DNA of 64,000 bases. It comes from Clostridiales bacterium (GTDB lineage Bacteria > Bacillota > Clostridia > Oscillospirales > Oscillospiraceae). Location of the stretch: assembly GCA_004558025.1 (NCBI GenBank), contig SFEG01000008.1:14493-78492 (forward strand), read 5' to 3'. A program made the position numbers and the translations under genes. The notes under the pieces are model-generated. The model saw only the letters and a program-made list of their open reading frames with translations, was not told the origin of the DNA and searched no databases. Below, piece by piece: positions 32,375 through 40,758 of the stretch (within the stretch, counting starts at the first letter, position 1; each line of letters begins with the position of its first letter).

Positions 32375-34927
32375 TTACATCATTTCCGTCTTATCAAGCT
32401 GCTCGTTCATGTACTTGTTGATGCCGCCGAGCGAACGCTTTGCGAATATACCTATCAGCAGACCGACGACGAAGAACAGCATAAGCTGCAGCAGATATAT
32501 CAGGTACTGATTCTGATACAGTCCCGCAATGGCCTCACGCATGGCGTTTATCGCGTAGGGGAAAGGGAAGAACAGGTATACCTGCTGGAAGAAGTTCGGC
32601 AGCAGCTCGATGGGGTAAGAGCCGCCGGAGCCGGCGATCTGAATGATAAGTATTACGACGATGAGCGCTCTGCCTATGTTGCCGAAGGCAACGGCGAAGG
32701 CGTATGCCAGCATAGAGCAGGCCGTCGAGGTAACAAAGCCGGACAGCAGAAGCAGACCGGGATGCACGCAGTCAACGCCGAGTATCAGAAGATTGCCGAG
32801 CATTGTTATAAGCGTCTGTACCTGACTGAGCACGAAGAACAGCAGGTATCTGCCGAAGAAGCGCTGCTTTTCAGTCGCCTCGGGCACGGGGATGGGCGCA
32901 TCGCACTTGAGTATGGCGTTGAGAATAACGCAGCCGACCCAAATGGCGAGCATGGTGTAGAACGGCGTCATTGCCGCACCGTAGGATTCAACGGGGTAGA
33001 CCGACTTCGAAACTATCGAAACGGGACTCGATAGGAACGAGCCGATGCTTTCGGGGTCAACGTTTAAGAAGTCAAAAACGTTCTGCAGCGTACCGTTTTC
33101 GGGATTTCCGTCAAGCATTTCAATAAAGTCGTCGATCCTGCCACTGTAGGAGGTGAGCAGATCCTTGACCTGGATAAGCGCATTGTTGACGGCGCCGAAG
33201 GTGTTGCCGAGCTCTTTTACGATGGGCGTCGTCTTGCCGAGTATGCCGTTGAGATCAAGCAGCAGGCCTGATACCTCGCCGAGGCTGTCCTGAAGGTTGT
33301 TGAGCATAGTGTCGAGCATGGGATAGACCGTCTCCGTGAGCGTCTCCCTTGCTGTGCCGAGCATGTCGCTGACGAGCTGAAGATCGCGGATGAGGTCAAT
33401 GTCGCGATTGCCGCTGAGGATATCGTCGAGAATATCCTGTGCGCTCTTTGCGTCGCTCTCGGCGCTGTTTATGGAGCCGGAGACACCGGAGGTGTCGCTT
33501 CCGCTTGCGGTGCCGACGGCCTCCGCCGTCGCGCCGAGCGCACTGATCTCCTGAGACACGACGTTAGTGTCGCTCTGTGCGGCCTGCAGAGCTTCCTTCC
33601 TGACCTCGGGATCGGAGGTGCTCTGAGCCTTGGAGAGGTTTGCCTGAATGCTATCTATGCGGTCAGTGGTATCGTCCTTCATGAAGCCGACGAGCGACTC
33701 CATCGACTGCTGCGTCTGCGACGCGTCGTTTAAGTCCTCGTAATCATAGCCGGTGACGGCCTTGTAGACCACGGGAACGGCCACAGATTCGTAATCTGTT
33801 TTTACAGCTTCAATAGCGGCCTTGTTGTGCGCGGCGAGGACGCGGATTTGCTGAGCGTCCGACTGCGTGCCGTTGAGACCGAGCTTGTCGCGAAGCTGTG
33901 TGATCTTATCGGTGAGCTTGTTGAGCGCAGTGAGCGCATCCTCGACCTCGGTGTTTGTAAGACCCGAGTGGGTGAGGTAGTCTATAAGCTCCTTGTACTG
34001 CTTTTCAAGCTCCGCCAGCGCTTTTTTTGCGGCCTCTGCATCGGTAGTTCCGCCGTTATAGAGCCTGTCGAGCTTGTATATGGCTTCGTTTACGGAGTCC
34101 TGCAGCTCAAGGAGCATGTTGTTAACTTCTTCGTTTATCAGCGCAAGATCCTTTTTCGTGTCCTCGATATACACGATCTGCTTGGAGATATTCACTCTCT
34201 CGTTGCCAATGAGATATATCGAGTAATTGAGCGTATTGTTAGTGCGCTGGAGGGTATCTATAAGAGTATTGTTTGCGGTGATGAACTGGTCTATAGTTCC
34301 GCTGTAGCTGATGAGGTTGTCGTTTATCTTCTTGAGCGTATTCTTGAGCATCTCGGCAGAGGAATTGCCCTGAACGTCGGATGAGAAGGAGTTGAGCTTG
34401 TCAAACAGCGTCTCGACAACGGTGGAAATGTACTTTTCATTGACGATCTTCTTTACCTTATCGCCCGCTGCCTCAACGACCTTGACGGCAACGGCGTTTT
34501 TCTTTTCGTTCTGATAGAACTTTATCGTCGGATTGTACATATCCGTGCTCAGGAAATTGTACATATTATATGTAAAGTCGGGCTCAATGATAATTGCCGC
34601 GTAGTATTTTCCCGCGTAGAGATCCTTAACGGCCTTGTCGGCATCGTCGAGAAAAACAAAGCCGAAGTTTTCGTCGTCCTTTATCTCATCGATAAGAGCC
34701 TCGCCCATATTGACAATATTGCCTTCGGAATCCATATAGTCCTTATCATTGGAAACGACTGCAATGGAAACATCCTTGGTCTTGCCGTACGGATCCCAAA
34801 ACGCATAGATATTAAACCATGCATAGAGGGCGGGCAGCACAAGTATCGCCAGTATGATAAGGAAGGCGAAGAAGTTCCTGTACAGGTTCCGCAGATCGTA
34901 TTTAAAAATCCTGAAAACATTACGCAT
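32375..34927 (-). CDS. YhgE/Pip-type membrane protein (longer paralogue)
   Basis: An 850-residue YhgE/Pip protein. The family signature LPALYAWFNIYAFWDPYGKTKD is near residues 30-50. A long extracytoplasmic part (about 60-610) has many heptad-rich helices, and six C-terminal membrane helices carry GSGGSYPIELLPNFFQQVYLFFPFPYAINAMRE, nearly the same as in the paralogue downstream. ATG 34927 is chosen: AGGAG is 11 bases upstream, while the TTG at 34936 is only 2 bases from it. A sigma-A promoter and a palindrome lie at 35026-35063. With the paralogue and small protein it could form one export or surface complex. Confidence 0.92.
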   Translation of the reverse strand: MRNVFRIFKYDLRNLYRNFFAFLIILAILVLPALYAWFNIYAFWDPYGKTKDVSIAVVSNDKDYMDSEGNIVNMGEALIDEIKDDENFGFVFLDDADKAVKDLYAGKYYAAIIIEPDFTYNMYNFLSTDMYNPTIKFYQNEKKNAVAVKVVEAAGDKVKKIVNEKYISTVVETLFDKLNSFSSDVQGNSSAEMLKNTLKKINDNLISYSGTIDQFITANNTLIDTLQRTNNTLNYSIYLIGNERVNISKQIVYIEDTKKDLALINEEVNNMLLELQDSVNEAIYKLDRLYNGGTTDAEAAKKALAELEKQYKELIDYLTHSGLTNTEVEDALTALNKLTDKITQLRDKLGLNGTQSDAQQIRVLAAHNKAAIEAVKTDYESVAVPVVYKAVTGYDYEDLNDASQTQQSMESLVGFMKDDTTDRIDSIQANLSKAQSTSDPEVRKEALQAAQSDTNVVSQEISALGATAEAVGTASGSDTSGVSGSINSAESDAKSAQDILDDILSGNRDIDLIRDLQLVSDMLGTARETLTETVYPMLDTMLNNLQDSLGEVSGLLLDLNGILGKTTPIVKELGNTFGAVNNALIQVKDLLTSYSGRIDDFIEMLDGNPENGTLQNVFDFLNVDPESIGSFLSSPVSIVSKSVYPVESYGAAMTPFYTMLAIWVGCVILNAILKCDAPIPVPEATEKQRFFGRYLLFFVLSQVQTLITMLGNLLILGVDCVHPGLLLLSGFVTSTACSMLAYAFAVAFGNIGRALIVVILIIQIAGSGGSYPIELLPNFFQQVYLFFPFPYAINAMREAIAGLYQNQYLIYLLQLMLFFVVGLLIGIFAKRSLGGINKYMNEQLDKTEMM

Positions 34928-35025
34928 ATCGGGCAATACTCCTGTCAGACTTAAGAGTAGTATAATCTAAAGTATGTATCCGAATCGGCAGCAATATGTC
35001 GATTACAAAACGGTAACGATTTAGA

Positions 35026-35063
35026 TACAATGGTATTGTACAAGTAATTAAAATAATTGTCAA
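35026..35063 (-). promoter_or_regulatory. Promoter and palindromic operator of the YhgE operon
   Basis: Minus-strand TTGACA (35063-35058) and TACAAT (35040-35035), spacer 17. The -10 box is one arm of the palindrome TACAAT-GGT-ATTGTA (35026-35040), a likely operator for a dimeric repressor. The leader to the start codon is about 100 bases. Confidence 0.75.
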
Positions 35064-35167
35064 GTAGACATAACCACATAAACAGATAAAATTTTTGCAC
35101 GCTTGTGGTCAGTGGAAATCAGGACACTACATCTTGTGTGTATAGATTATTTAGCACAAAAAATAGA

Positions 35168-35198
35168 AAAACGATGCCCGAAAAACAGGCATCGTTTT
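35168..35198 (-). terminator. Terminator after the SASP gene
   Basis: AAAACGATGCC (35168-35178) and GGCATCGTTTT (35188-35198), ending in T residues on the minus strand. Confidence 0.85.
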
Positions 35199-35217
35199 CT
35201 TTCTCTCTTAACAAAGA

Positions 35218-35418
35218 TTACTTCAGGCCGTTCTCGTATGCCTGGATCATCTTCTTGACCATCTGGCCGCCGACGGAGCCGGCCTGACGAGCGGTGATAT
35301 CGCCGTTATAACCGTTCTTAAGGTTTACGCCGACCTCGTTGGCAGCTTCCATCTTAAACTTCTCCATTGCCTCGCGTGCAGCGGGAACAACAAGATGATT
35401 GCTGGAATTGTTAGACAT
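35218..35418 (-). CDS. Alpha/beta-type small acid-soluble spore protein
   Basis: A 66-residue DNA-binding protein that coats the chromosome of the dormant spore. The protease-cleavage region KFKMEAANEVG and the second motif GDITARQAGSVGGQMVKKMI are the two SASP signatures. GGAGATG lies before the ATG. A sigma-G-type promoter at 35469-35497 fits forespore expression. Its presence shows that the organism forms spores or descends from one that does. Confidence 0.96.
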   Translation of the reverse strand: MSNNSSNHLVVPAAREAMEKFKMEAANEVGVNLKNGYNGDITARQAGSVGGQMVKKMIQAYENGLK

Positions 35419-35468
35419 AGTTTTTACATCTCCTTTTCTGTATTGGGTACGGTTTCTTGACCCGATAC

Positions 35469-35497
35469 TATCATTACCGCGAATGAATTTTATATTC
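35469..35497 (-). promoter_or_regulatory. Sigma-G-like promoter of the SASP gene
   Basis: On the minus strand GAATA (35497-35493), 17 bases, then AATGATA (35475-35469), one mismatch from the CATnnTA -10 of sigma-G. It lies about 50 bases before the start codon of a known class of sigma-G genes. Confidence 0.65.
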
Positions 35498-35566
35498 TTG
35501 CGGGGAGCATGTAATTAATGCTAATGATTCAGTTTTAATTTAAATTATAATAATGTATTGTGTTTC

Positions 35567-36850
35567 TTAATCTCGATACTCAAACTCGAGGTTATAGATG
35601 CTGACGGTGTCACCGTCGCGAATGCCCATTTCCTCCATGCGCTTGTAAACGCCGTTATCGCGCAGGACGCGGTCGAAGTACATCATACTCTCGTTATCTG
35701 AGAAGTTGACAGAGGACATGAGCCTTTGCAGCCAGCCACCCTCGACGACCCAGACATCGTCGTACTTTTCGATGGTGAGAGTCTCGGATGTGTCTATTAC
35801 CGGCTCGGGCGGAACATAGTCGGCCTCGAAGTGAATGACCGGCGGCAGCTCGCGCAGCTGATCGGCAGCCATGTTCACAAGCTCGCGCGTTCCGTGATGC
35901 GTCGCGGCGCTCATCTCGAAAAATTCATAGCCCAGAGCCTCGACGTGTGCCTTGAGCCGTTCGATATTCTCTCGGTCATCGCCGCACAGGTCGCATTTGT
36001 TTGCGGCGACTATCTGCCTGCGCTCGGCAAGCTCGGCGGAATACTCCTTGAGCTCGGCGTTTATCGCATCAAAATCCTCGACCGGGTCTCGACCCTCGGA
36101 GCCCGAAACGTCGACGAGATGAATGAGCAGACGGCAGCGGTCTATGTGCCGCAGAAAATCGTGGCCGAGACCCGCACCCTCGGACGCGCCCTCGATTATG
36201 CCGGGGATATCGGCCATGACGAAGGAGCGGCCTTCGTCTACATATACGACGCCGAGGTTGGGGAACAGCGTCGTGAAATGATAGTTTGCGATCTTCGGGT
36301 GCGCCTTGCTTACGACCGACAGCAGGGTAGACTTGCCCACATTGGGGAAGCCGACCAAACCTACGTCGGCCAAAAGCTTGAGCTCGAGCGTGATATCGTG
36401 AGCCTCGCCCGGAAGACCGGGCTTTGCAAAACGGGGGACCTGCCTTGTGGGCGTTGCAAAATGCTTGTTGCCCCAGCCGCCCTTGCCGCCGCGCGCGGCG
36501 ATGAAGGGCTTGCCGTCGGACATGTCGTGCATTATGCCGCCGGTCTCGGTATCACGTACGAGCGTGCCGCGCGGAACGCGGATATACAGGCTTTCGCCGT
36601 CCTTGCCGGAGCAGCGCTTGCCCTGACCGTCCGCGCCCGTTCCCGCGACGTACTTGCGCTTATATCTGAAGTCCATCAGCGTGGACATGTTGTCGTCGAC
36701 AACGAAAACGATATCGCCGCCCTTGCCGCCGTCGCCGCCGTCGGGACCGCCCGCAGCGACATACTTCTCGCGGTGGAACGCGACGGCGCCGTTGCCGCCG
36801 TTTCCGGCCTTTATCGTTATCTTTGCTTTATCAACAAAAGAGGTAGCCAT
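35567..36850 (-). CDS. obg: GTPase Obg
   Basis: A 427-residue ribosome-assembly and stress GTPase. The glycine-rich Obg fold (residues 1-158, with GGPDGGDGGKGGDIVF and RGGKGGWGNKHFATPTRQ) is followed by the G domain: GFPNVGKSTLLS (P-loop), DIPGIIEGASEGAGLG (G3), NKCD (G4). The C-terminal OCT domain (about 340-420, WVVEGGWLQRLMSSVNFSDNESMMYFDRVLRDNGVYKRMEEMG) is complete. GAGGTGAAAT precedes the ATG. It follows rplU and rpmA as in most Firmicutes, but a strong hairpin separates it from rpmA. Confidence 0.97.
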   Translation of the reverse strand: MATSFVDKAKITIKAGNGGNGAVAFHREKYVAAGGPDGGDGGKGGDIVFVVDDNMSTLMDFRYKRKYVAGTGADGQGKRCSGKDGESLYIRVPRGTLVRDTETGGIMHDMSDGKPFIAARGGKGGWGNKHFATPTRQVPRFAKPGLPGEAHDITLELKLLADVGLVGFPNVGKSTLLSVVSKAHPKIANYHFTTLFPNLGVVYVDEGRSFVMADIPGIIEGASEGAGLGHDFLRHIDRCRLLIHLVDVSGSEGRDPVEDFDAINAELKEYSAELAERRQIVAANKCDLCGDDRENIERLKAHVEALGYEFFEMSAATHHGTRELVNMAADQLRELPPVIHFEADYVPPEPVIDTSETLTIEKYDDVWVVEGGWLQRLMSSVNFSDNESMMYFDRVLRDNGVYKRMEEMGIRDGDTVSIYNLEFEYRD

Positions 36851-36918
36851 ATTTCACCTCACTATAAATATTTGTTATTTACTCTGGCTCTGTCATATAT
36901 AACAGAACCTTAAAGTAA

Positions 36919-36945
36919 ATGCCGGACGAAAGCTTCGTCCGGCAT
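36919..36945 (-). terminator. Terminator between rpmA and obg
   Basis: ATGCCGGACGAA (36919-36930) pairs perfectly with TTCGTCCGGCAT (36934-36945) around a 3-base loop, with a T-rich tail on the minus strand. It should lower obg transcription relative to the ribosomal protein genes. Confidence 0.85.
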
Positions 36946-36957
36946 CGTCATGTTAAT

Positions 36958-37221
36958 TTACTGAGCGATCTCTTCGTAAACAGAAACCTGCTTGCGATCC
37001 TTATCCTTGCGCTCGAACTTTACCTTGCCGTCTACGAGAGCGAACAGGGTGTCGTCCTTACCCTTACCAACGTTGGTGCCGGGATGGATCTTAGTTCCGC
37101 GCTGTCTGACGAGGATATTTCCGGCCAGGACGAACTGACCGTCTGCTCTTTTGACACCAAGACGCTTAGACTCACTGTCGCGGCCGTTCTTGGTAGAACC
37201 CATACCTTTTTTATGTGCCAT
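36958..37221 (-). CDS. rpmA: 50S ribosomal protein L27
   Basis: An 87-residue L27 (AHKKGMGSTKNGRDSESKRLG, then RQRGTKIHPGTNVGKGKDDTLF). Its N terminus reaches the peptidyl-transferase centre. Unlike most Firmicutes L27, it lacks the roughly 9-residue N-terminal extension that the protease Prp removes, and no prp (ysxB) gene lies between rplU and rpmA. GGAGGTGTAACC precedes the ATG. Confidence 0.97.
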   Translation of the reverse strand: MAHKKGMGSTKNGRDSESKRLGVKRADGQFVLAGNILVRQRGTKIHPGTNVGKGKDDTLFALVDGKVKFERKDKDRKQVSVYEEIAQ

Positions 37222-37259
37222 TAAGGTTACACCTCCATTATCAGTAGTAGCGGGGAAAA

Positions 37260-37574
37260 TTATGCGTTGATGGTTTCGATCTGAACCTTGGTATAAGGCT
37301 GTCTGTGACCCTGCGTTCTGCGATAGCCCTTTTTGGGCTTCATCTTGTAGACGCGGACCTTCTTGCCCTTGCCGTTCTTGACGACATTTGCGGAAACGGT
37401 AGCGCCGTCGATAACAGGAGCGCCGAAAACGGTGCTGTCGCCGTCGATAACTGCGAGGACCTTGTCAAACTTAACGGTCTCGCCGGCCTCAACGTCGAGC
37501 TTCTCAACGAAGATAACGTCGCCCTCTGCCACACGGTACTGCTTACCGCCGGTCATGATGATAGCATGCTTCAT
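37260..37574 (-). CDS. rplU: 50S ribosomal protein L21
   Basis: A 104-residue L21 (MKHAIIMTGGKQYRVAEGDVIFVEKL, ending KKGYRRTQGHRQPYTKVQIETI). It binds 23S rRNA and L20. It is the first gene of the rplU-rpmA(-obg) unit and lies behind a structured leader, probably the L21 autoregulatory RNA. AGAAAGGATTG precedes the ATG. Confidence 0.97.
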   Translation of the reverse strand: MKHAIIMTGGKQYRVAEGDVIFVEKLDVEAGETVKFDKVLAVIDGDSTVFGAPVIDGATVSANVVKNGKGKKVRVYKMKPKKGYRRTQGHRQPYTKVQIETINA

Positions 37575-37652
37575 AAACTAACAATCCTTTCTTCAGGTCT
37601 CGCTCTCATGGGTGCCGGACAGACTCCGGACTTCCGACCCATTCAATGCGGC
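37575..37652 (-). ncRNA. Structured leader of rplU (L21 leader-like)
   Basis: Between the promoter and rplU the minus strand holds an ATGGGT..ACCCAT stem (about 37610-37643) enclosing a smaller GTCCGGA/TCTGTCCGGC hairpin, then the ribosome binding site. Position and size fit the L21 leader of Firmicutes, by which L21 is thought to repress its own synthesis. I did not verify the covariation model. Confidence 0.6.
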
Positions 37653-37658
37653 TCGAAT

Positions 37659-37687
37659 AGCATATCACATCAGCCCTTGATTGTCAA
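37659..37687 (-). promoter_or_regulatory. Promoter of rplU-rpmA
   Basis: Minus-strand TTGACA (37687-37682) and TATGCT (37664-37659), spacer 17. Confidence 0.85.
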
Positions 37688-37803
37688 CGATTTTTAGAGG
37701 TGCTTTAACGCATTTACGAATATTTATGTTGCGTCAGCCCGGTATCCGAACCGCTGATAGACACTTTTGCAATGGCCTTGAGGAGGAATGAATGAAAATC
37801 GAT

Positions 37804-37832
37804 TTGCAAAACGCGGACGAACATGAGATAAT
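37804..37832 (+). promoter_or_regulatory. Possible promoter of the cardiolipin synthase gene
   Basis: TTGCAA (37804-37809) and GATAAT (37827-37832), spacer 17, 43 bases before the TTG start. The rest of the 37688-37875 gap shows nothing clear. Confidence 0.5.
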
Positions 37833-37875
37833 ATATAATACTAACAGATAAATCACGAGAAATGAGGGTATCCTA

Positions 37876-39393
37876 TTGCTTAAAAAACTGTTGTCACGAA
37901 CTGCGATAACGGCTGTGCTGATCCTTGTGCAGCTGGTGTGGATAGCGGCGCTCGTCCTGCGCCTTGGCGATGCGCTGCCGGTGTTAAACTATATCCTGCG
38001 TATACTGAGCATTATCGCCATACTGCACGTCATAAAAAATGATATGGATCCGTCTTATAAGGTCAGCTGGGTGCTGTTTATCGCACTTTTGCCGCTGTTC
38101 GGCGGCCTTATGTACGTTCTGTTCGGCAATAAGCGGCCGACAAGAGTTGTGCGCGATAAGCTTAACGTTCAGATTGAGGAAACACGGCGGTACTATACCC
38201 TGTGCCCGTCGGTCGTCGATGAGATCGACGATGCAGGCGTGCGCGGCATTTTCCGATATCTTGAGTCCTACAGCGGCTACAGAGCGTGCCGCGATACGAA
38301 AACGACCTATTTCCCCGTCGGCGAGGATATGTATGCAAACCTGCTGCCTGAGCTTGAAAAGGCGGAAAAATTCATTTTCCTCGAGTATTTTATCATAAAT
38401 TCGGGGCAGATGTGGGATTCCGTGCTCGATATTCTGCGCCGCAAGGTCGCGCAGGGGGTCGATGTGCGTGTCATATACGACGACGTCGGATGTGCGGATT
38501 ATCTGCCGGCAAATTATTATCAGACCCTGCGCAGTTACGGCATCAAGGCCATGGCGTTCAATAAATTCGTTCCCGTCGTCAGCGTCGTTATGAATAACCG
38601 TGATCATCGAAAGATAATGGTCATTGACGGCAAGGTCGGCTTTATAGGCGGCATAAATATAAGCGATGAGTATATAAACCGCAAGGAGCGCTTCGGCCAC
38701 TGGAAGGACACGGGGCTCATGTTCAAGGGTCCGGGAGTCGAAAACCTCACGATCATGTTCCTTGAAATGTGGAACGCCTTCGAGGAAAAAGAAGGGACTT
38801 ACGGCGATTATGTGCCCGAAAAATATGAAGAAAGCGGCGGTGAGGGCGATGGCTATATCCTCAGCTTTTCCGACAGCCCGCTCGACGATGAGAACACGAG
38901 CGAGAACGTCTATGCCAATATCCTCTACAGTGCAAGCGACTACGTATATATAACAACGCCGTACCTCGCGATCGACATCAGCCTGCAAAACGCCCTGTGC
39001 CTTGCGGCAAAGCGCGGTGTTGATGTGCGCCTTATTACCCCGGGAATACCCGATAAAAAGATGGTATACCGCCTGACAAGGTCGTATTATGCGCCGCTCA
39101 TCCGCGCGGGGGTGAAAATCTATGGGTACACGCCCGGCTTCGTGCACGCAAAAAGCTATGTCTCCGACGATAAGCTCGGAGTTGTAGGCACGATAAACAT
39201 GGACTACCGCAGCCTGTATCTGCACTTTGAGTGCGGAACGCTCATGTACGACTGCCCGGCCGTGATAGATTTGAGAAACGACGATCTCGCAACAATGGAA
39301 AAATGCCGCAAAATCGAGCTTTCCGACTGCCGCACGAGCTTCTTCGGCGAGCTTTTGGATCGCGTGCTGAGAGTTATCGCGCCGTTATTATAA
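37876..39393 (+). CDS. cls: Cardiolipin synthase
   Basis: A 505-residue phospholipase-D-type membrane enzyme that joins two phosphatidylglycerol molecules. Two membrane helices open the protein (about 8-65), and the two HKD motifs are present: NNRDHRKIMVIDGKVGFIGGINISDEY near 238 and FVHAKSYVSDDKLGVVGTINMDYRS near 425. SWVLFIALLPLFGGLMYVLFG is also typical. Start is TTG with GAGGG 8 bases before it. A strong terminator follows 5 bases after the stop. Confidence 0.96.
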   Translation: MLKKLLSRTAITAVLILVQLVWIAALVLRLGDALPVLNYILRILSIIAILHVIKNDMDPSYKVSWVLFIALLPLFGGLMYVLFGNKRPTRVVRDKLNVQIEETRRYYTLCPSVVDEIDDAGVRGIFRYLESYSGYRACRDTKTTYFPVGEDMYANLLPELEKAEKFIFLEYFIINSGQMWDSVLDILRRKVAQGVDVRVIYDDVGCADYLPANYYQTLRSYGIKAMAFNKFVPVVSVVMNNRDHRKIMVIDGKVGFIGGINISDEYINRKERFGHWKDTGLMFKGPGVENLTIMFLEMWNAFEEKEGTYGDYVPEKYEESGGEGDGYILSFSDSPLDDENTSENVYANILYSASDYVYITTPYLAIDISLQNALCLAAKRGVDVRLITPGIPDKKMVYRLTRSYYAPLIRAGVKIYGYTPGFVHAKSYVSDDKLGVVGTINMDYRSLYLHFECGTLMYDCPAVIDLRNDDLATMEKCRKIELSDCRTSFFGELLDRVLRVIAPLL

Positions 39394-39398
39394 CAATA

Positions 39399-39436
39399 AA
39401 AAAACAGCCTCTCCCGTGCGGGAGAGGCTGTTTTTT
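39399..39436. terminator. Bidirectional terminator between cls and ackA
   Basis: AAAAAACAGCCTCTCCC (39399-39415) and its perfect complement (39420-39436) around a 4-base loop, usable from both sides. Confidence 0.95.
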
Positions 39437-39444
39437 GTTTTATC

Positions 39445-40641
39445 TTAGCCGACTATATCGCGGGTATCGCGTGCGATGACGAGCTCTTCGTTGGTGGGGA
39501 TAACGAAAACCTTGACCTTGGAGTCTGGGGTGGAGATCATGATGTCCTCGCCGCGCTTGGAGTTTGCCTCGTCGTCGATGGTGACGCCCAGGTAGCCGAA
39601 GTATTCGGCGATGGCCTTGCGGGAGCTCTTGGAGTTCTCGCCGACACCGGCGGTGAATACGATCGCGTCAACGCCGTTCATTGCCGCAACGTAGGAGCCT
39701 GCGACCTTTGCGACCCAGTAATGGAACATGTCAAGTGCCAGCTGTGCGCGCTCATTGCCCTCGGCAGCGGCATTGTCGAGATCGCGGAAGTCGGAGGAAA
39801 CGCCGGAAACGCCAAGGACACCGGACTTCTTGTTGAGTATGTTGAGCATCTCGTCGATGCTTATGCCGTACTTGTTCATGATAAACTGGATAACGCCCGC
39901 GTCGAGGTCGCCGCAGCGGGTGCCCATGGGGAGGCCGACCAGCGGAGTGAAGCCCATGGAGGTATCGACGCACTTGCCGCAGTCGATAGCGGCGATTGAG
40001 CTGCCGTTGCCCATGTGGCAGGAGACGATCTTAAGCTCCTCGATGGGCTTGCCCATCAGCTCTGCGCAGCGTCCGGAAACATAGCGGTGCGAGGTGCCGT
40101 GGAAGCCGTAGCGGCGGATGCCGTCGTTTTTGTAATACTCATAGGGAACAGCGTACATGTAAGCCTTGCCGGGCATGGTTTGATGGAATGCGGTGTCGAA
40201 CACTGCAACCATGGGAACATTGCCCATAACGTCGCGGCAGGCATTGATGCCGATGATGTTTGCGGGGTTGTGCAGGGGAGCGAAGGGAGTGCACTCCTTG
40301 AGAGCTTCCATGACGGCATCGTCGATGCGGACAGAGGAAGCAAACTTCTCGCCGCCGTGAACGACGCGGTGACCGACAGCGTCGATCTCCTTCATGGAGG
40401 CGACAACGCCGTACTCGGCGCTGGTGAGCTTGTCGATAACAGCGGCTATTGCCTCTGCATGAGTGGGCATTGCAAGATCCTCGTCGAATACGGGCTTGCC
40501 GCCGACCAGCGGACTGTGCTTGAGGTGGCCGTCGATGCCGATACGCTCGCAAAGACCCTTAGCCATGACGGACTCGGTCTCCATGTCAATAAGCTGATAC
40601 TTCAGCGAAGAGCTGCCTGCGTTGATAACAAGAATTTTCAT
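39445..40641 (-). CDS. ackA: Acetate kinase
   Basis: A 398-residue kinase that makes ATP and acetate from acetyl phosphate. MKILVINAGSSSLKYQLIDM (ATP-grasp of the ASKHA fold), HRVVHGG, FDTAFHQTMP, YGFHGTSHRYVS, HMGNGSSIAA and GLPMGTRCGDLDAGV are all intact, as is FTAGVGENS near the end. No phosphotransacetylase gene lies beside it in the window. AAAGGAATATTGGA precedes the ATG. It points to acetate-forming fermentation. Confidence 0.97.
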   Translation of the reverse strand: MKILVINAGSSSLKYQLIDMETESVMAKGLCERIGIDGHLKHSPLVGGKPVFDEDLAMPTHAEAIAAVIDKLTSAEYGVVASMKEIDAVGHRVVHGGEKFASSVRIDDAVMEALKECTPFAPLHNPANIIGINACRDVMGNVPMVAVFDTAFHQTMPGKAYMYAVPYEYYKNDGIRRYGFHGTSHRYVSGRCAELMGKPIEELKIVSCHMGNGSSIAAIDCGKCVDTSMGFTPLVGLPMGTRCGDLDAGVIQFIMNKYGISIDEMLNILNKKSGVLGVSGVSSDFRDLDNAAAEGNERAQLALDMFHYWVAKVAGSYVAAMNGVDAIVFTAGVGENSKSSRKAIAEYFGYLGVTIDDEANSKRGEDIMISTPDSKVKVFVIPTNEELVIARDTRDIVG

Positions 40642-40758
40642 TCCAATATTCCTTTCTTATTGTAAAAATCACAAAAAAATTGTATCATTAGTGCATGCCT
40701 AAATTATTTTAATACATTTTGCACAAAAAGCAAGTAATTTTTGAAAGGGATGAATGAT

